Below, one piece after another: positions 43,667-54,220 of a DNA stretch of 64,000 nt (position 1 is its first letter; the number at the start of each line of letters is the position of its first letter). The notes below the pieces were generated by a model that was not told the DNA's origin, searched no databases, and was given only the letters and a program-made list of their open reading frames with translations. The DNA comes from Cucurbitaria berberidis CBS 394.84. Lineage: Eukaryota; Ascomycota; Dothideomycetes; Pleosporales; Cucurbitariaceae. The position numbers were made by a program, and so were the translations under genes. The stretch covers positions 1,240,001 to 1,304,000 of the forward strand of contig NW_024468936.1 of NCBI RefSeq assembly GCF_010015615.1. Direction: 5' to 3'.

Positions 43667-44378
43667 ATGGCAGACCGCCAATTCAACATCGCCGTCCTGA
43701 TATCCGGCAACGGGTCAAACCTGCAAGCCCTAATCGACGCCTGCGCATCCGGCGCGCTCCCTAACACACGCATCTCACACGTCATATCAAAGTAAAGCCA
43801 CCCCCAAGCTCCCATCCTACTAAATCAAGATTGAAAATCTAACATTCCCACACAGTCGCAAAGCAGCATACGGCCTCACGCGCGCAGCAAACGCCTCAAT
43901 ACCCACAACATACCACAACCTCGTACCGTACAAGAAAGCCCACCCGACAGACACCCAACGCGCCCGCACAGCCTACGACGTCGACCTCTCGTCTATAATC
44001 CTCGCGTTGGACCCGCGGCCCGACCTGATTGTCTGCGCGGGCTGGATGCACATCGTGACGCCGTCGTTCCTCTCGCCCATGGCAGACGCAGGAATCAAGA
44101 TCATCAATCTGCACCCCGCGCTGCCGGGCGAATTTGCGGGCGCGGGCGCGATTGAGCGCGCGTGGAGGGCGGGGAGGGAAGAGGGGTTGGCGCGCACGGG
44201 CGTTATGATTCATGAGGTTATTGCCGAGGTGGATGCGGGCGAGGCGATTGTTACGGCTGAGGTGGCGTTACGGCGCGAGGAGAGCTTGGAGGAGCTCGAG
44301 GCGAGGATTCATGAGGTCGAGCATGGGCTTATTGTTGAGGGGACGAGGAGGACGCTTGAGGGGTTGGGGAAGAAGTAA
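43667..44378 (+). CDS. ADE8: Phosphoribosylglycinamide formyltransferase (GAR transformylase)
   Basis: Exons 43667..43791 and 43856..44378 (64-nt intron, phase 2) give 215 residues, the usual length for monofunctional GART. The N-terminus NIAVLISGNGSNLQALID is the phosphate-binding loop. Catalysis is shown by INLHPALPGEF (Asn-x-His-Pro) and the aspartate in EVDAGEAIV, with LIVCAGWMHIV forming the formyl-folate pocket. It formylates GAR in de novo purine synthesis in the cytosol. I chose MADRQFN because the family begins there; an in-frame ATG at 43535 gives a 44-residue extension without known similarity. Confidence 0.93.
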
Positions 44379-44973
44379 GGTGGATGTGGATAGAGAGAGA
44401 AGATGATGATACCCAGGAATACACAAAATGCTACATCTGTGGCCCGTCTAGTTGTGAAGAATCTCAGCACGCTGAGCACGAAGACAAAGCATATCACAAA
44501 AAGCTGATCATATGTAGCAGTTTCGTTCAATTCTCCGTTTACACTACTAAACTCGACACAAATCCAACATACCCATCTCACCACCATTGGTATCGTCCCG
44601 GATACTCCAAGCCAATCACAACTCCTCGCCCTTCCTCCTGCCCCTACACCCACGAGAGAAACGCCACTTCACAGTCAGTCCCGTCTATAGATACAAAAAT
44701 GCGCCACCGCCATGATGAAACAAAGCAAAAGAAGGGGGGAAAGAACAGTTGTTTTGGTCCGATTACTACCCTGCCAAAAGCCGCCGCGCCATGCTTGTAT
44801 GTGTGAAACGTGCGTATATGCTGAAAAGAAAGAAAGCTATGTGAAAGTGTGACAAGGGAACAGGTGGTGGATTTTTCCTTTGTTGCTCGTGTGCGATGCT
44901 ATGCATGCTGTAAAGTGACTCGCTTTTGAGGTCCCGCAACAATAAAAAACATTAATGACACGAGTTCGTTCAA
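44379..44973. other. Convergent intergenic region
   Basis: This 595-bp stretch between ADE8 and the Sec7 gene holds their 3' flanks. A frame in it has no family resemblance. Confidence 0.5.
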
Positions 44974-47900
44974 TCATGTCCCAGTTGCTTGCGGGCTGGA
45001 TGGCAGTGGGTTTAGGTTCGCAATACTAAAACTCGTTTCTTTCTCCTGGGTAGCCGGCTCGGCCGATATTCGTTCCTTCGTCGTCGTCGGTGACTCCTCT
45101 TCAATGTCGCTCATTTCAGAAGCACCGTCGTCGTCTGAATGTTGTTCCTTGAGCGACTCACGGTAATTCGAGGGCGTGATGGTTTGCGCAGACACGTGTC
45201 GCTGTTTCGAAACTTCGGCAGCAAGTCTTCGCGGCGTATTCTCTTCATTGCCATCAGCACCCGGGCTCATGGATGTACCGTTGCTCACGATACTGTTGCC
45301 ATCTCTTTCATCAGCAGAAGCGGCACCTTGTGCCTCCTGAAGCTGCTTCTTGGTCTTTAACCGCTCCTCCGCTGTAGTGTTGTGCCAATCGGAGCCAAAT
45401 TGGATTACAGATGCCTTTTTACCGTGAACCGTGAAGCTCCCATGGCCGCGGGTCAAACGATCGCTTTCTGGGGTATCGTCGCTAACAATCGTGGACGCGG
45501 AGTCTCTGCCTTTCTGACTACGGCGGTGAGATGAACTGCCATGAGACTCTCGAAGTGTGCGATGCAAGCTTCGTCTGTGCTTTGCGCGTGATGCAGGCGA
45601 ACCCGTAAGCGATGCAAAAGTCTGCTCGTTCTCAGACTCGGTAGCTGGATCCCGATGTAAGCCATCCAGAGAAGGTATCTCAGGGGTCTTGGGCTCTATA
45701 GAGTCCGACTCAATAGGTGGTGGGGTAGTGTATCTCGAATGATCATCAGAATCGCTGTCTGAGTCCACAGTACCGCCACCCATTGTGGATATAGACGGTC
45801 GTTTATCGTGTGGAAATAGCCTAGGAGACTGTGCTGACGAGCTAGCAAACGAACTTCGTCGATCTGATGTATGAGGACTGAAATTCAAGGGAGGAACGTG
45901 GAATTGGGCCGATGGATCAGTGGGACTATACTGGCGAGAAGTCTCTGGGGGCGTTTTGAACGCCTCATCCACACCAAAGTCTGAACCCCGGGATGACTTA
46001 GTCCCAGGACGAGCTGAGGACGCCCCTGGAGAGAGTGGTGGCTTCTGACCACTGGTGAGCGAACTAGTCTTGGATGTTAATCGCGCCAGTCCGCTAATCT
46101 TGGACGCCCGGTGGGATTGTTGTTGTGAAAGTGGAGGCAGCGGGGGTTGTGCTGATTCCGATATTCTATCAATGCGAGCCTGCTTTTCGGCAGCCCCTTG
46201 CTTCTCGTCTTCCAGTTCCTGTGCCAATATATCACGATGACACTTCATCCGCCATATCTCGATGCGGGACCATTTGAGCTTAGCGGCTAATCGACCAGCA
46301 GCGTGGATGACCAGTTCTCGTGTTTTCGGTTGTATGGGTGCAAGAATCTGAAGGTGTCGCGCGTCCCTAAGGCGGGCCTCCAATTCTCTGATTGCTGTTG
46401 CAAGCTTCTCTTCTGACTCGGCTATTCGTACCTGCATCAGCTCCTTCCGTGCATTCATCATTTGTTGTGCGAATTGACTATCAATCCTCCCGCTCTGAAT
46501 CGTGACCTCGCCGGTTGATGTAGGTATTGATTTGGAAGATTGCGAGGAGTCGAGGCGGCGGATACCCCTGTTCCTTTGTCCTTCATACAAGCCGCCTATC
46601 ATGCCTCTTGATCGAACACCGAGCGTCTCGAAAGCCGCGGTGTAATTTAGCACGCCCAACCACTCGTTTAGGTCCTTCTCACTATCGGCCAGGAAGGTTT
46701 CCTCGCCTGCCTTGGTGAACATGACGAAGGAATGTTTATGTTTCCTATATGTGTTGTCGACGAGGGCGACTGCACCATCCATGGGTATTATATGGTCCTG
46801 TTTGAAGTTTTCAAGCGGAGGTTGGAACAGGACAGGCCCAGTTTCACCCCGCTTTAGATGCTGTTCATGCTGGCTCATCAGGTTCCTTGTCCAGCTGGAG
46901 TTTCGGAAGAGAGAGAGACCTGAGCGGGTGAGGACAGCACCCCATTCTTGCCACGGAGATCTTGCTTTCTTCCGCTTGGTATCCTTCCTCCATAAGATGC
47001 CAACCTTGGTGACTGGCATCTCGACTATACCAACCGATGTCCCCAGTGGGTTCTCCTGGGCAGCTTCCGACATGAAGGCCTCGGGTCTGGACCGTGAGGA
47101 CACGATTTGGATGACGCCATATCGTGAAAACAACTTGTAAATGTTCTTTGTATCCAGGTTTGCCGCAGTTCCAATATCATTATACGGATCATCCAGGTTC
47201 ATGACGTCTCGAAGGGTAGGGCGGAGAGCATCCAATTTACCCTCGAATATTAGGGTATACGGATCAATGGGCTCTTTGGCCGCCTTCCTTGCTGGGTCGT
47301 TCATCGGTCCCTTGAGCACGGCTGTTCTCTTGCTCTTTTTCGATGAAATGTTCTTCAAGTCGACTTCATCCTCGATGTGTATGAAGGGCGTATAGACAAT
47401 GTTGTCGTAGAAGCAGCCAAGGACGTCGTCGGAAACACCTTCACAAGAGGAGTTCTTGATGTAGTCTGGTCTCTGCATTTTCCGTTTGTTGTTCTTATTG
47501 AAGACATCGGTATGTAGAATGATGATGGAAAAAGAGATGAAATACGCCTTGTCTGTGTTAAGGTAGATGCCCGGGTTGCACTCATGATAACGATCGGCAA
47601 ACCCTTGAAGTACCCTGTCGATCTGCTGGGTTTCTTTGGGAAGCTCAATCTGCATGAGCAGTTTGCGTATCGCTATGTCGAGTGGGTCACCAAAGAAGGC
47701 GAATCTCCGCATATAGCTTCGTAAGACTGAAAGAAGAAATGCATCGTCGGTTTTGCTGAGGAAGCTCGCAATGACGCTCTTATCGACATTGTTCGCCTCG
47801 ATCCTTTCCAGGTAGCGGCCTGGCGTCTCGCCTTCTTCTCGCTCTGGTAGTACAAGCGTCTCTCGGCTGATGTTAAAGGAGTTTTGATGAGATGACAAGG

Positions 47901-49329
47901 CCGAGTTCCCTAAGAAACCGTGAGCAGGTGAGCCATATCTGGGTGAATCTGGCCCGGAGTTCTGACGGAATCTTGAGCTCAGGCCAAATAGATTACTGAA
48001 GCTACTTCTCCCAGCTGTAGTGGACGTCGAGTTCCTTCCGCTTGGGCCATTGGGCGGAGTGGGTGATGTAGCATCGTCGGAATGGCCGCCCAAAGAGCCC
48101 ATTGTGGACGAGCGTCCTCGCAAACCAAGACGCATTGGAGCGGCGGCGCGTGGCGAGCGAGCGGAACGTACTGACTTGGGTATCGATTTGGTAGAATCGT
48201 TTCGAAAGAGGGCGCCTGCGCCAGCTGATGCGAGATTCAGTGACGTAGCAGCTAGAGCGACTTGCGAAGCAGAGGGCATCGGTGGGGTCTGCGTGCCGGG
48301 TTCGCCATGGTTCAGACGGCGTGCGGTCAAAGGAGGGCTCTCGGTGGGGGACTGGGGAGGCGAGCCAGAACTCACACCACCGGTAGAGACGCGAGGCGTA
48401 GCGGGCGCTGTGTCCGGAAAGCGGGGAGGGTCGATTTTCATAGGAAGTGGGAATAAAGATGCGCGTGGTTTTCGACGGCCAAAGCCAAAGCGTCCAGAGC
48501 CCAGTCTGGGTGGGTGTTGGGGTCGTGCAGTCTGTTCGAAGGAGACATGTCCACCGGAACTTCCGTCTGATCGCGACGACTCTGATGCCCGGGCAAGAGA
48601 AGGAGGGGCCAAGGCGGTGGTGCTTTCCACAGACTCTCGTGGCTCAGCAAGCGTCTCAGGCCGCTGCTGGCTCATGGACAGGCGCTCGTTTTCCTCGATC
48701 AGATTGCCATGACTTTTCTTGAACCCCAGCGGCCTCCGCTTCTTGTCCATGGACTTGCGCAGCGTGTTTGGTCGGTCGACTATCGAGGGGTCGAAGGAGC
48801 GGCGGCGAAGGGTGAATTGCTGCAGCCTACCTCGCTTCTTGGGCGCGGCATTCTCCTGGTTCTCGTCCTGTTCGATGACGGTGGGTGCAGTGGTTATGAT
48901 TGCAGGGGCTATATGGACACGATACGTCAGCACTGAGGGCATTTGAATAAGCGGATTCGCAGACATACGCTCGGCGTTGGGCATCGCAGGGACGGGCGGG
49001 GCTGCATCGCGGGCAGCGTGCTCTTTTGCTTTGGACGACAGCTGCGGGTCAGAGGCATGGCGAAAGCGCATCATGCTGAACCGCCGCGTGTTTGGCGTCG
49101 ACTCCTGTACGGGCGGAGAGGGCGGGGAGTCGTCATGGCTGGTCGAGGGCCGCGCAACGTCGGTGGAGAGAGGTCGGCCGCCATCTTCAGAGACGGCTAT
49201 GCGGGTGGCACTGAGATTCTCGCTCGACTTGTCCCTGTCGCCGCGCCTGAAGAAGTTGCCGGGGTCGAGGGTGCTGCGGCGCTTGAGGTCTCGGTCGCTG
49301 CGGCCTGGTCGGAGAGCCCTCAGAGGCAT
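44974..49329 (-). CDS. SYT1: ARF guanine-nucleotide exchange factor, Sec7 and PH domains (Syt1-like)
   Basis: One very long minus-strand exon encodes 1451 residues from an ATG at 49329; small in-frame introns cannot be excluded. The first ~490 residues are disordered and Ser/Pro/Arg-rich. The Sec7 domain spans about residues 500-660 and includes IELPKETQQIDRVLQGFADRY with the catalytic glutamate in LPKE, and FSIIILHTDVFNKN. LPKE in place of the common LPGE is as I recall it in the Syt1 branch. A PH domain (about 785-910, HSFVMFTKAGEETFLADS) and a coiled coil (MNARKELMQVRIAESEEKL) follow, then a long Ser-rich tail. The protein activates Arf/Arl GTPases at the Golgi in membrane traffic. Gene name by architecture. 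Confidence 0.88.
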   Translation of the reverse strand: MPLRALRPGRSDRDLKRRSTLDPGNFFRRGDRDKSSENLSATRIAVSEDGGRPLSTDVARPSTSHDDSPPSPPVQESTPNTRRFSMMRFRHASDPQLSSKAKEHAARDAAPPVPAMPNAERMSANPLIQMPSVLTYRVHIAPAIITTAPTVIEQDENQENAAPKKRGRLQQFTLRRRSFDPSIVDRPNTLRKSMDKKRRPLGFKKSHGNLIEENERLSMSQQRPETLAEPRESVESTTALAPPSLARASESSRSDGSSGGHVSFEQTARPQHPPRLGSGRFGFGRRKPRASLFPLPMKIDPPRFPDTAPATPRVSTGGVSSGSPPQSPTESPPLTARRLNHGEPGTQTPPMPSASQVALAATSLNLASAGAGALFRNDSTKSIPKSVRSARSPRAAAPMRLGLRGRSSTMGSLGGHSDDATSPTPPNGPSGRNSTSTTAGRSSFSNLFGLSSRFRQNSGPDSPRYGSPAHGFLGNSALSSHQNSFNISRETLVLPEREEGETPGRYLERIEANNVDKSVIASFLSKTDDAFLLSVLRSYMRRFAFFGDPLDIAIRKLLMQIELPKETQQIDRVLQGFADRYHECNPGIYLNTDKAYFISFSIIILHTDVFNKNNKRKMQRPDYIKNSSCEGVSDDVLGCFYDNIVYTPFIHIEDEVDLKNISSKKSKRTAVLKGPMNDPARKAAKEPIDPYTLIFEGKLDALRPTLRDVMNLDDPYNDIGTAANLDTKNIYKLFSRYGVIQIVSSRSRPEAFMSEAAQENPLGTSVGIVEMPVTKVGILWRKDTKRKKARSPWQEWGAVLTRSGLSLFRNSSWTRNLMSQHEQHLKRGETGPVLFQPPLENFKQDHIIPMDGAVALVDNTYRKHKHSFVMFTKAGEETFLADSEKDLNEWLGVLNYTAAFETLGVRSRGMIGGLYEGQRNRGIRRLDSSQSSKSIPTSTGEVTIQSGRIDSQFAQQMMNARKELMQVRIAESEEKLATAIRELEARLRDARHLQILAPIQPKTRELVIHAAGRLAAKLKWSRIEIWRMKCHRDILAQELEDEKQGAAEKQARIDRISESAQPPLPPLSQQQSHRASKISGLARLTSKTSSLTSGQKPPLSPGASSARPGTKSSRGSDFGVDEAFKTPPETSRQYSPTDPSAQFHVPPLNFSPHTSDRRSSFASSSAQSPRLFPHDKRPSISTMGGGTVDSDSDSDDHSRYTTPPPIESDSIEPKTPEIPSLDGLHRDPATESENEQTFASLTGSPASRAKHRRSLHRTLRESHGSSSHRRSQKGRDSASTIVSDDTPESDRLTRGHGSFTVHGKKASVIQFGSDWHNTTAEERLKTKKQLQEAQGAASADERDGNSIVSNGTSMSPGADGNEENTPRRLAAEVSKQRHVSAQTITPSNYRESLKEQHSDDDGASEMSDIEEESPTTTKERISAEPATQEKETSFSIANLNPLPSSPQATGT

Positions 49330-49925
49330 TGCTGCTCACGCGGGCTAGCAGCTCATCTACGCAGATAGGGAGTCACAGCGCGGTACATGGCACAGCGGTG
49401 GAAGCGGTGCGGCCGACGTGGTCAGGGCAGGGCAGGGCGAGTTCGGATGAGGCACGCCGTAGTAGTAAGGCTGAGGTGGTAGTAGTGCTAGGATGAGTCG
49501 GGGAGGTGCTGGGCCAAGAGGGTGATGGTGTGTGTGTGGTATAGTGTTGTGTAGTGTAGTGTAGTGCAGGGCTGGGAATGACGGGCTGCAGACTATTTGG
49601 CAAACACTGGCAGGCAATGCTATATAGCTTTGTATGAGAAAGCAGGCGAAAAGGGAGGTCGTCAGCCAGCTTCACCAAGCCCAGCTGTCTTTCAGCGCAT
49701 TGGTACCCTGGGAGGGATGCTCGGTGGAGAGGTGGCCCGCGACGCTAGGCCCGTGGAGTCGCGCTTGCCTCTGCACCAGCCACAATTCCCACGTTTACGG
49801 TCAGGTCCAGCCAGGCATCACTGATAGATAGCCCGCCTACCTTCAGTCCACATCCACATCCCGCCAGCCCTCGCCGGCGACGTCACCCTTTCCTTCTGTT
49901 CTCTCCTTCGTTAGATGCTGTTCCA
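49330..49925. promoter_or_regulatory. Divergent region between the Sec7 gene and ECM14
   Basis: This 596-bp stretch carries both promoters. The part near the Sec7 gene contains a GT-rich simple repeat. No gene seen. Confidence 0.5.
49527..49566 (+). repeat. GT-rich simple repeat with GTAGT pentamers
   Basis: A (GT)n run is followed by three tandem GTAGT units at 49551-49565. It is likely polymorphic between strains. Confidence 0.6.
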
Positions 49926-51674
49926 ATGCGTCAGGCCTCCTTTTCTGTCCTGAGCCTGCTGCTGCTCTGTCCCTCACTGCTCACTGCCGCCCCGCACGAC
50001 AATGCGCGCTTCTTCCCCCATGACGCTGCCTCCAACCACAACCACTCGCCGCGGCCCTGGCGGATACTGTCCGATGCTGTAATAAGGAGGATATGGGGAC
50101 TGCCCGAAGCCCAAAAGAGAGTGGGAAGTGATGGCGAGAAGAATGCGCCAGACAATGCGCCAGGAGACGAGCTCGTGGCACGATATGGCGACGACGTGGT
50201 ATTGAGGTTTACAATTCGCACAGAGGACGAGGCATCCGCACTGGCAGAGGCAGCCGACATCCTCTTCCTCGACGTCTGGGAGTTCAACCAAGACTGGTGC
50301 GACATCAGGATAGCAAAGGACGTCGTGCCTTCCCTCCTCGGCCTCCTCCCTCCTTCGCTCCAAACATCCCACGAACCCCTAATGCAAGACCTCGACCTCG
50401 CCCAAGCCATCTTCGACTCGTACCCCTCGCCCTCTGTAACACAATCACACCAAAGCGACCGCTTCTCTCCACAACTCACAACATCTCCCCGCGTCAAGGG
50501 CCACCCCTTCTTCCAGGACTACCAGCCACTGTCTGTCATTAGCCCATGGATGCATTTGATGTCCTCCATGTTCACCACGCACGTCCGCCGCATCATTGTC
50601 GGCATAAGTTACGAAGGGCGCGACATCCCCGCTCTGCGTGTCGGCGTGCACCCCACCAACAACGACGAGCCCTCAAAACCGAGGAAGACGGTCATCATCA
50701 CGGGCGGTTCCCATGCGCGCGAGTGGATATCAACAAGCACAGTAAACTACCTCGCCTGGTCTCTCATCAACGCATACGGAAAGGACCACTCTGTCACCCG
50801 CCTCCTCGAAGCCTTCGACTTCGTCTTTGTGCCTACACTCAACCCTGATGGTTATGTCTACTCGTGGGAAACAGACAGACTCTGGAGAAAGAACAGGCAA
50901 CCCACCAGCCTCCGCTTCTGTCGCGGCCTTGATCTCGACCGCAGCTACCCCTTCAAATGGGACGGCGACATCACCCGCACGAATCCGTGCTCCGAATCCT
51001 TCGCTGGCGACGCACCCTTTGATGGCGTCGAAGCCCAGAGATTTGCAGCCTGGGCGAAGAACGAGACGGAAAACAACAACGTCGAAATTGTAGGATTCCT
51101 AGACCTCCACTCCTACTCGCAACAAATTCTCTATCCATTTTCATACTCCTGCGAAGACGAACCCCCCTCGATCGAAGACCTGGAAGAGCTCGCCCTCGGC
51201 CTCGCAAAAGCAATTCGCGTCTCGCGCAAAGGACACGCATACAAAGTCACGAGCGCATGCGAAGGCAACGTTGCTTTATCAACAATCAACAATAACAAGA
51301 AGAAGATCATTCTCCCGCGCATCGAAAGTGGCGGCGGCAGCGCGCTGGATTGGTTCTACCATGAGCTCAGAGTCAGGTACTCGTACCAGGTTAAACTACG
51401 CGACACGGGGTCGTACGGGTTTCTCTTACCAAAGGAGAATATCGTGCCCACGGGCGAGGAGATGCTCGATGCGGTGCTTTACTTTGGCCGCTTTATGCTC
51501 GGTGAGGTGGGCTTGAGCAGCGATGCTAATGACAAGATGCAGGGTGAGAGGGGGCGGACTGAGCAGACCAAGGAAGCGGAAGGCATGGAGAAGTTATGGG
51601 AGGAACACCAAAGTCCAGGTATCGTGGACGAAGGCGACTTTCAGCCTGTTGAGGCTGAGTCTATAGAGTTGTAA
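49926..51674 (+). CDS. ECM14: Inactive metallocarboxypeptidase-like protein Ecm14 (M14 family)
   Basis: A single exon encodes 582 residues. A signal peptide (MRQASFSVLSLLLLCPSLLTAA) and an activation-peptide-like proregion precede an M14 carboxypeptidase fold. Zinc ligands are present in GGSHAREW (around residue 262) and LDLHSYSQ (around 395). The position of the catalytic glutamate is a lysine (Lys490 in VKLRDTGSYGF), and the substrate-binding Asn-Arg pair reads LDLDRSY; these changes define the Ecm14 pseudopeptidase group. The protein is secreted or vacuolar and linked to cell-wall integrity in yeast; it is not expected to cleave peptides. The C-terminal extension is acidic. Confidence 0.9.
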   Translation: MRQASFSVLSLLLLCPSLLTAAPHDNARFFPHDAASNHNHSPRPWRILSDAVIRRIWGLPEAQKRVGSDGEKNAPDNAPGDELVARYGDDVVLRFTIRTEDEASALAEAADILFLDVWEFNQDWCDIRIAKDVVPSLLGLLPPSLQTSHEPLMQDLDLAQAIFDSYPSPSVTQSHQSDRFSPQLTTSPRVKGHPFFQDYQPLSVISPWMHLMSSMFTTHVRRIIVGISYEGRDIPALRVGVHPTNNDEPSKPRKTVIITGGSHAREWISTSTVNYLAWSLINAYGKDHSVTRLLEAFDFVFVPTLNPDGYVYSWETDRLWRKNRQPTSLRFCRGLDLDRSYPFKWDGDITRTNPCSESFAGDAPFDGVEAQRFAAWAKNETENNNVEIVGFLDLHSYSQQILYPFSYSCEDEPPSIEDLEELALGLAKAIRVSRKGHAYKVTSACEGNVALSTINNNKKKIILPRIESGGGSALDWFYHELRVRYSYQVKLRDTGSYGFLLPKENIVPTGEEMLDAVLYFGRFMLGEVGLSSDANDKMQGERGRTEQTKEAEGMEKLWEEHQSPGIVDEGDFQPVEAESIEL

Positions 51675-51841
51675 TGAATATACCTTTTTCTTTCTCTTCA
51701 ACAATGACGCTTTGCGGGTGTGTGTGATGTGGTGCTTTTAGCTTAACAGCATCTCTTGATTATCAGTCATGGCCTGCTCCTGTGCCTCCACAGAAGATAA
51801 CCTCCAAACACGCCCGCCAGCGCCAAACCCGCCACAGCTGG

Positions 51842-53846
51842 TCAACTCCCCTGCATCCTCTTAAACCGCTCTTCCGCCGCCCTGGCCCTCCTCTCCCTCT
51901 CTATCCGCGCTCTAGCCTCTGGCGTCAACCCCCTCGCCTCTTCTTCCCTCAGCTCCGCACCAGTCTTCACCGGCAGCACGCCCAGCGCCTTCCCCTTGCC
52001 GAGCCTTTGCTCCCGCCTCTTCACCTCCTCGGCCTCGCTCTCCTTCCTCAACCGCTCAGCTTCAGCTTTCCTGCGCTCAGACTCGGCTTTGCTCTCAGCG
52101 GCTTTCTCGCTCTTATCCTGCGCGTCCCGCTTCTCGGCTTCGGCTTTTGATAGCGCGGCGGGGACATCAGCTTTCTCCCAATTCCATGCGCTTTCGCCGA
52201 GTTCGGAGCGTGCGACGCGGAAGGCATCGCGTGTCGTGCGGTCGCCGGCAAGAGTGAAGGGAGTTCGGGCATCGTCGTTCATGATTGTGGGATCTGCGCC
52301 TCCTTTTGTGAGAAGTGCGAGAACGATTGGTGCTGAGTTGAGGGATGCAGCGAGGTGGAGAGGCGTTGGTGTATGGTGGGTTTCAGGGTAGAACGTAAAT
52401 GTTGACGGGATGCTATTTGTCTTCAGGTAGTTGAGAAGCGCAGGAACCTTTGACCGTTTGATGAGGGGTATAATTTGAGAGGTGTGGAGAGCTGCGGCCT
52501 CTTCCTCCTTAGTTGGTTTTGGAGGCTTGGGCTTTGCTGGCGCTGGTGTCGATGTGGTGCTGTCTGTTTGAGGGGCATTGAGAGCAGCCAGTGTTGCTTC
52601 GTCGATAGTGCTCTGCTTGACGCGCGTGAGCTCAACAAAGGCGCGCATGAGCTCCTTTTGCGTTGCCCGCCGTGTGCTGAATGGAAAACCTCGATTCCGT
52701 GCATCGTTGTTTCGAAGCACCTGTCCCTCGTATGGTCCAAACAATGTCCTTCGATTCGTGCTACCAGTCGCTCGGACAAAAATCAATTCTGCTGTATCAA
52801 TCATGCTCTTCCAGCTCAACAGCAACTCTCGAACTTCATTTGTAAGTGCAACTTCGTTGTACCGACGTATCGAAGAACCAGCCGAGTGCGCATTCCCCTT
52901 GGCATTGTCGTTTGCCGATTGAGACCCTCCCTGTTTCCGACGGGTTGTGTACCTGTGGAAGGTCTTGTGCGCGATGACAGTTGCGGACCGCTCATCCGCG
53001 CCTGTGTGCTTCTTTCCCGTCTTTGGTGCTAATGCAATAACCATCGCTGCGAAATGACCACCCCCGATCATGCAGAGGAAGTAGTGGGGTCCGAGGTCTG
53101 TTCCAGGCAACGGGACGCCGCCTTCGTTCGCCTTGACTTTGGGAGCCTGCTTCGGCGAGAGCTGCTTCTTCCGTAAAGTATCCATGATGTGTGCCTCCTC
53201 CTCTTGCTCTGCAACCGAAAAGAGTGCACGGTATACCCCTAGCGACATGTTATCCGGTATTGTCGGTGACGAGAACCAAAGTAACGGAGGCTTTCCCGGT
53301 CCACGTTGTCTCTTCCGTGATTCAAACTCGTCAAACTCGGGATTCGAAATCTTCGCCTGTTTCTTCAAAAGTGCGCTCAGGGTGGACTCCTTCGGCTTGC
53401 TTCCATCCTCTTCATCCTCGTCGTCCTCGGATTCCGAGGACTCGGAGCCTGATAGACTCTCGTCAAGATCTCCAATGAGCCTCTCAAAGTCTGCCTCGCC
53501 AACTGGCTTCGCGCCTTTTATCTTCTGCTTGAGGTTGTACCCATGGAGGTCGGATCGAACGTGGCTGCGTTGTTCAGCTACTGATCCGAAGCTGAGTGCG
53601 CAAAGGTTGCAGGATGTTGCCTTTGTTGGGCCATCTTCCACATCTATCGACTCGGGTATCGGGCTATCCACTTGAGGCGGCGCGTCCTGGATAGGGCGTG
53701 CGGTCTGGTCCTTAAGCGTGAGTGTGGCCAAGAGCTCTTCCGGGAGATCAAAAACTACATATATTAGTAGCTGTTGGCAGATCGAACCTAGGGGTTTGCC
53801 TACCATACAGTGGTCGCTGTAGCAGATGCTCTCCTTTCTGGGCCAT
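51842..53846 (-). CDS. VMS1: Peptidyl-tRNA hydrolase Vms1 (ANKZF1 homologue) of ribosome quality control
   Basis: Exons 53846..53804 and 53754..51842 (49-nt intron with TACTAAT branch point) give 651 residues. The short first exon MAQKGEHLLQRPLY joins VFDLPEELLATLTL, the conserved Vms1 start. A C2H2-type finger (CNLCALSF...HVRSDLH) begins near residue 61. The release-factor-like VLRF1 domain includes HKTFHRYTTRRKQGGSQ with the catalytic glutamine near residue 290. Ankyrin-type repeats (TPLHLAASLNSAPIVLALL) and a long Lys/Glu/Arg coiled coil close the chain. Vms1 releases nascent chains from stalled 60S ribosomes and acts with Cdc48. The open frame continues upstream of the true start in another exon frame; that extension is a shadow. 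Confidence 0.9.
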
Positions 53847-54220
53847 TTTGTGCGATCTAACGGTGTAGCTGTGAGAAGATGGAGAGGATTGTGTATTCGG
53901 AGGCTACCACTTTGCGCTGGTGGGGCGTCGAACATGACGTGCATCCGCCCTTTACACGAGTCATAGCCCCGCCAAGTCACTGCGCGTCCACTTTCACTTT
54001 GTCCAGCTACCACCCGAACCCCGTAACATTCGTTCAGTTACCAAGGATTTTCTTTGGTGTCCATAGTCTAACTTTTAACCCCTATGGACCCACGTTCTAC
54101 AATTTTCCCTCTTTCACTGCCATTCATAAAATCAAACACAAACATATAACTCCTTCAGAAACCGGTTGGCCTCACTAATAAGGTATACAACTCCAGCCAT
54201 AGCTTGCAAAGGGTTAAAAA
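53847..54220. promoter_or_regulatory. Divergent region between VMS1 and the first F-box gene
   Basis: This 374-bp stretch must hold both promoters. I saw no strong element. Confidence 0.45.

Noticed and set aside
53847..54013. Upstream extension of the VMS1 reading frame
   Set aside because: A spliced first exon in another frame gives the conserved MAQKGEH...RPLYVFDLPEE start, so the longer frame is chance read-through of intron and promoter.
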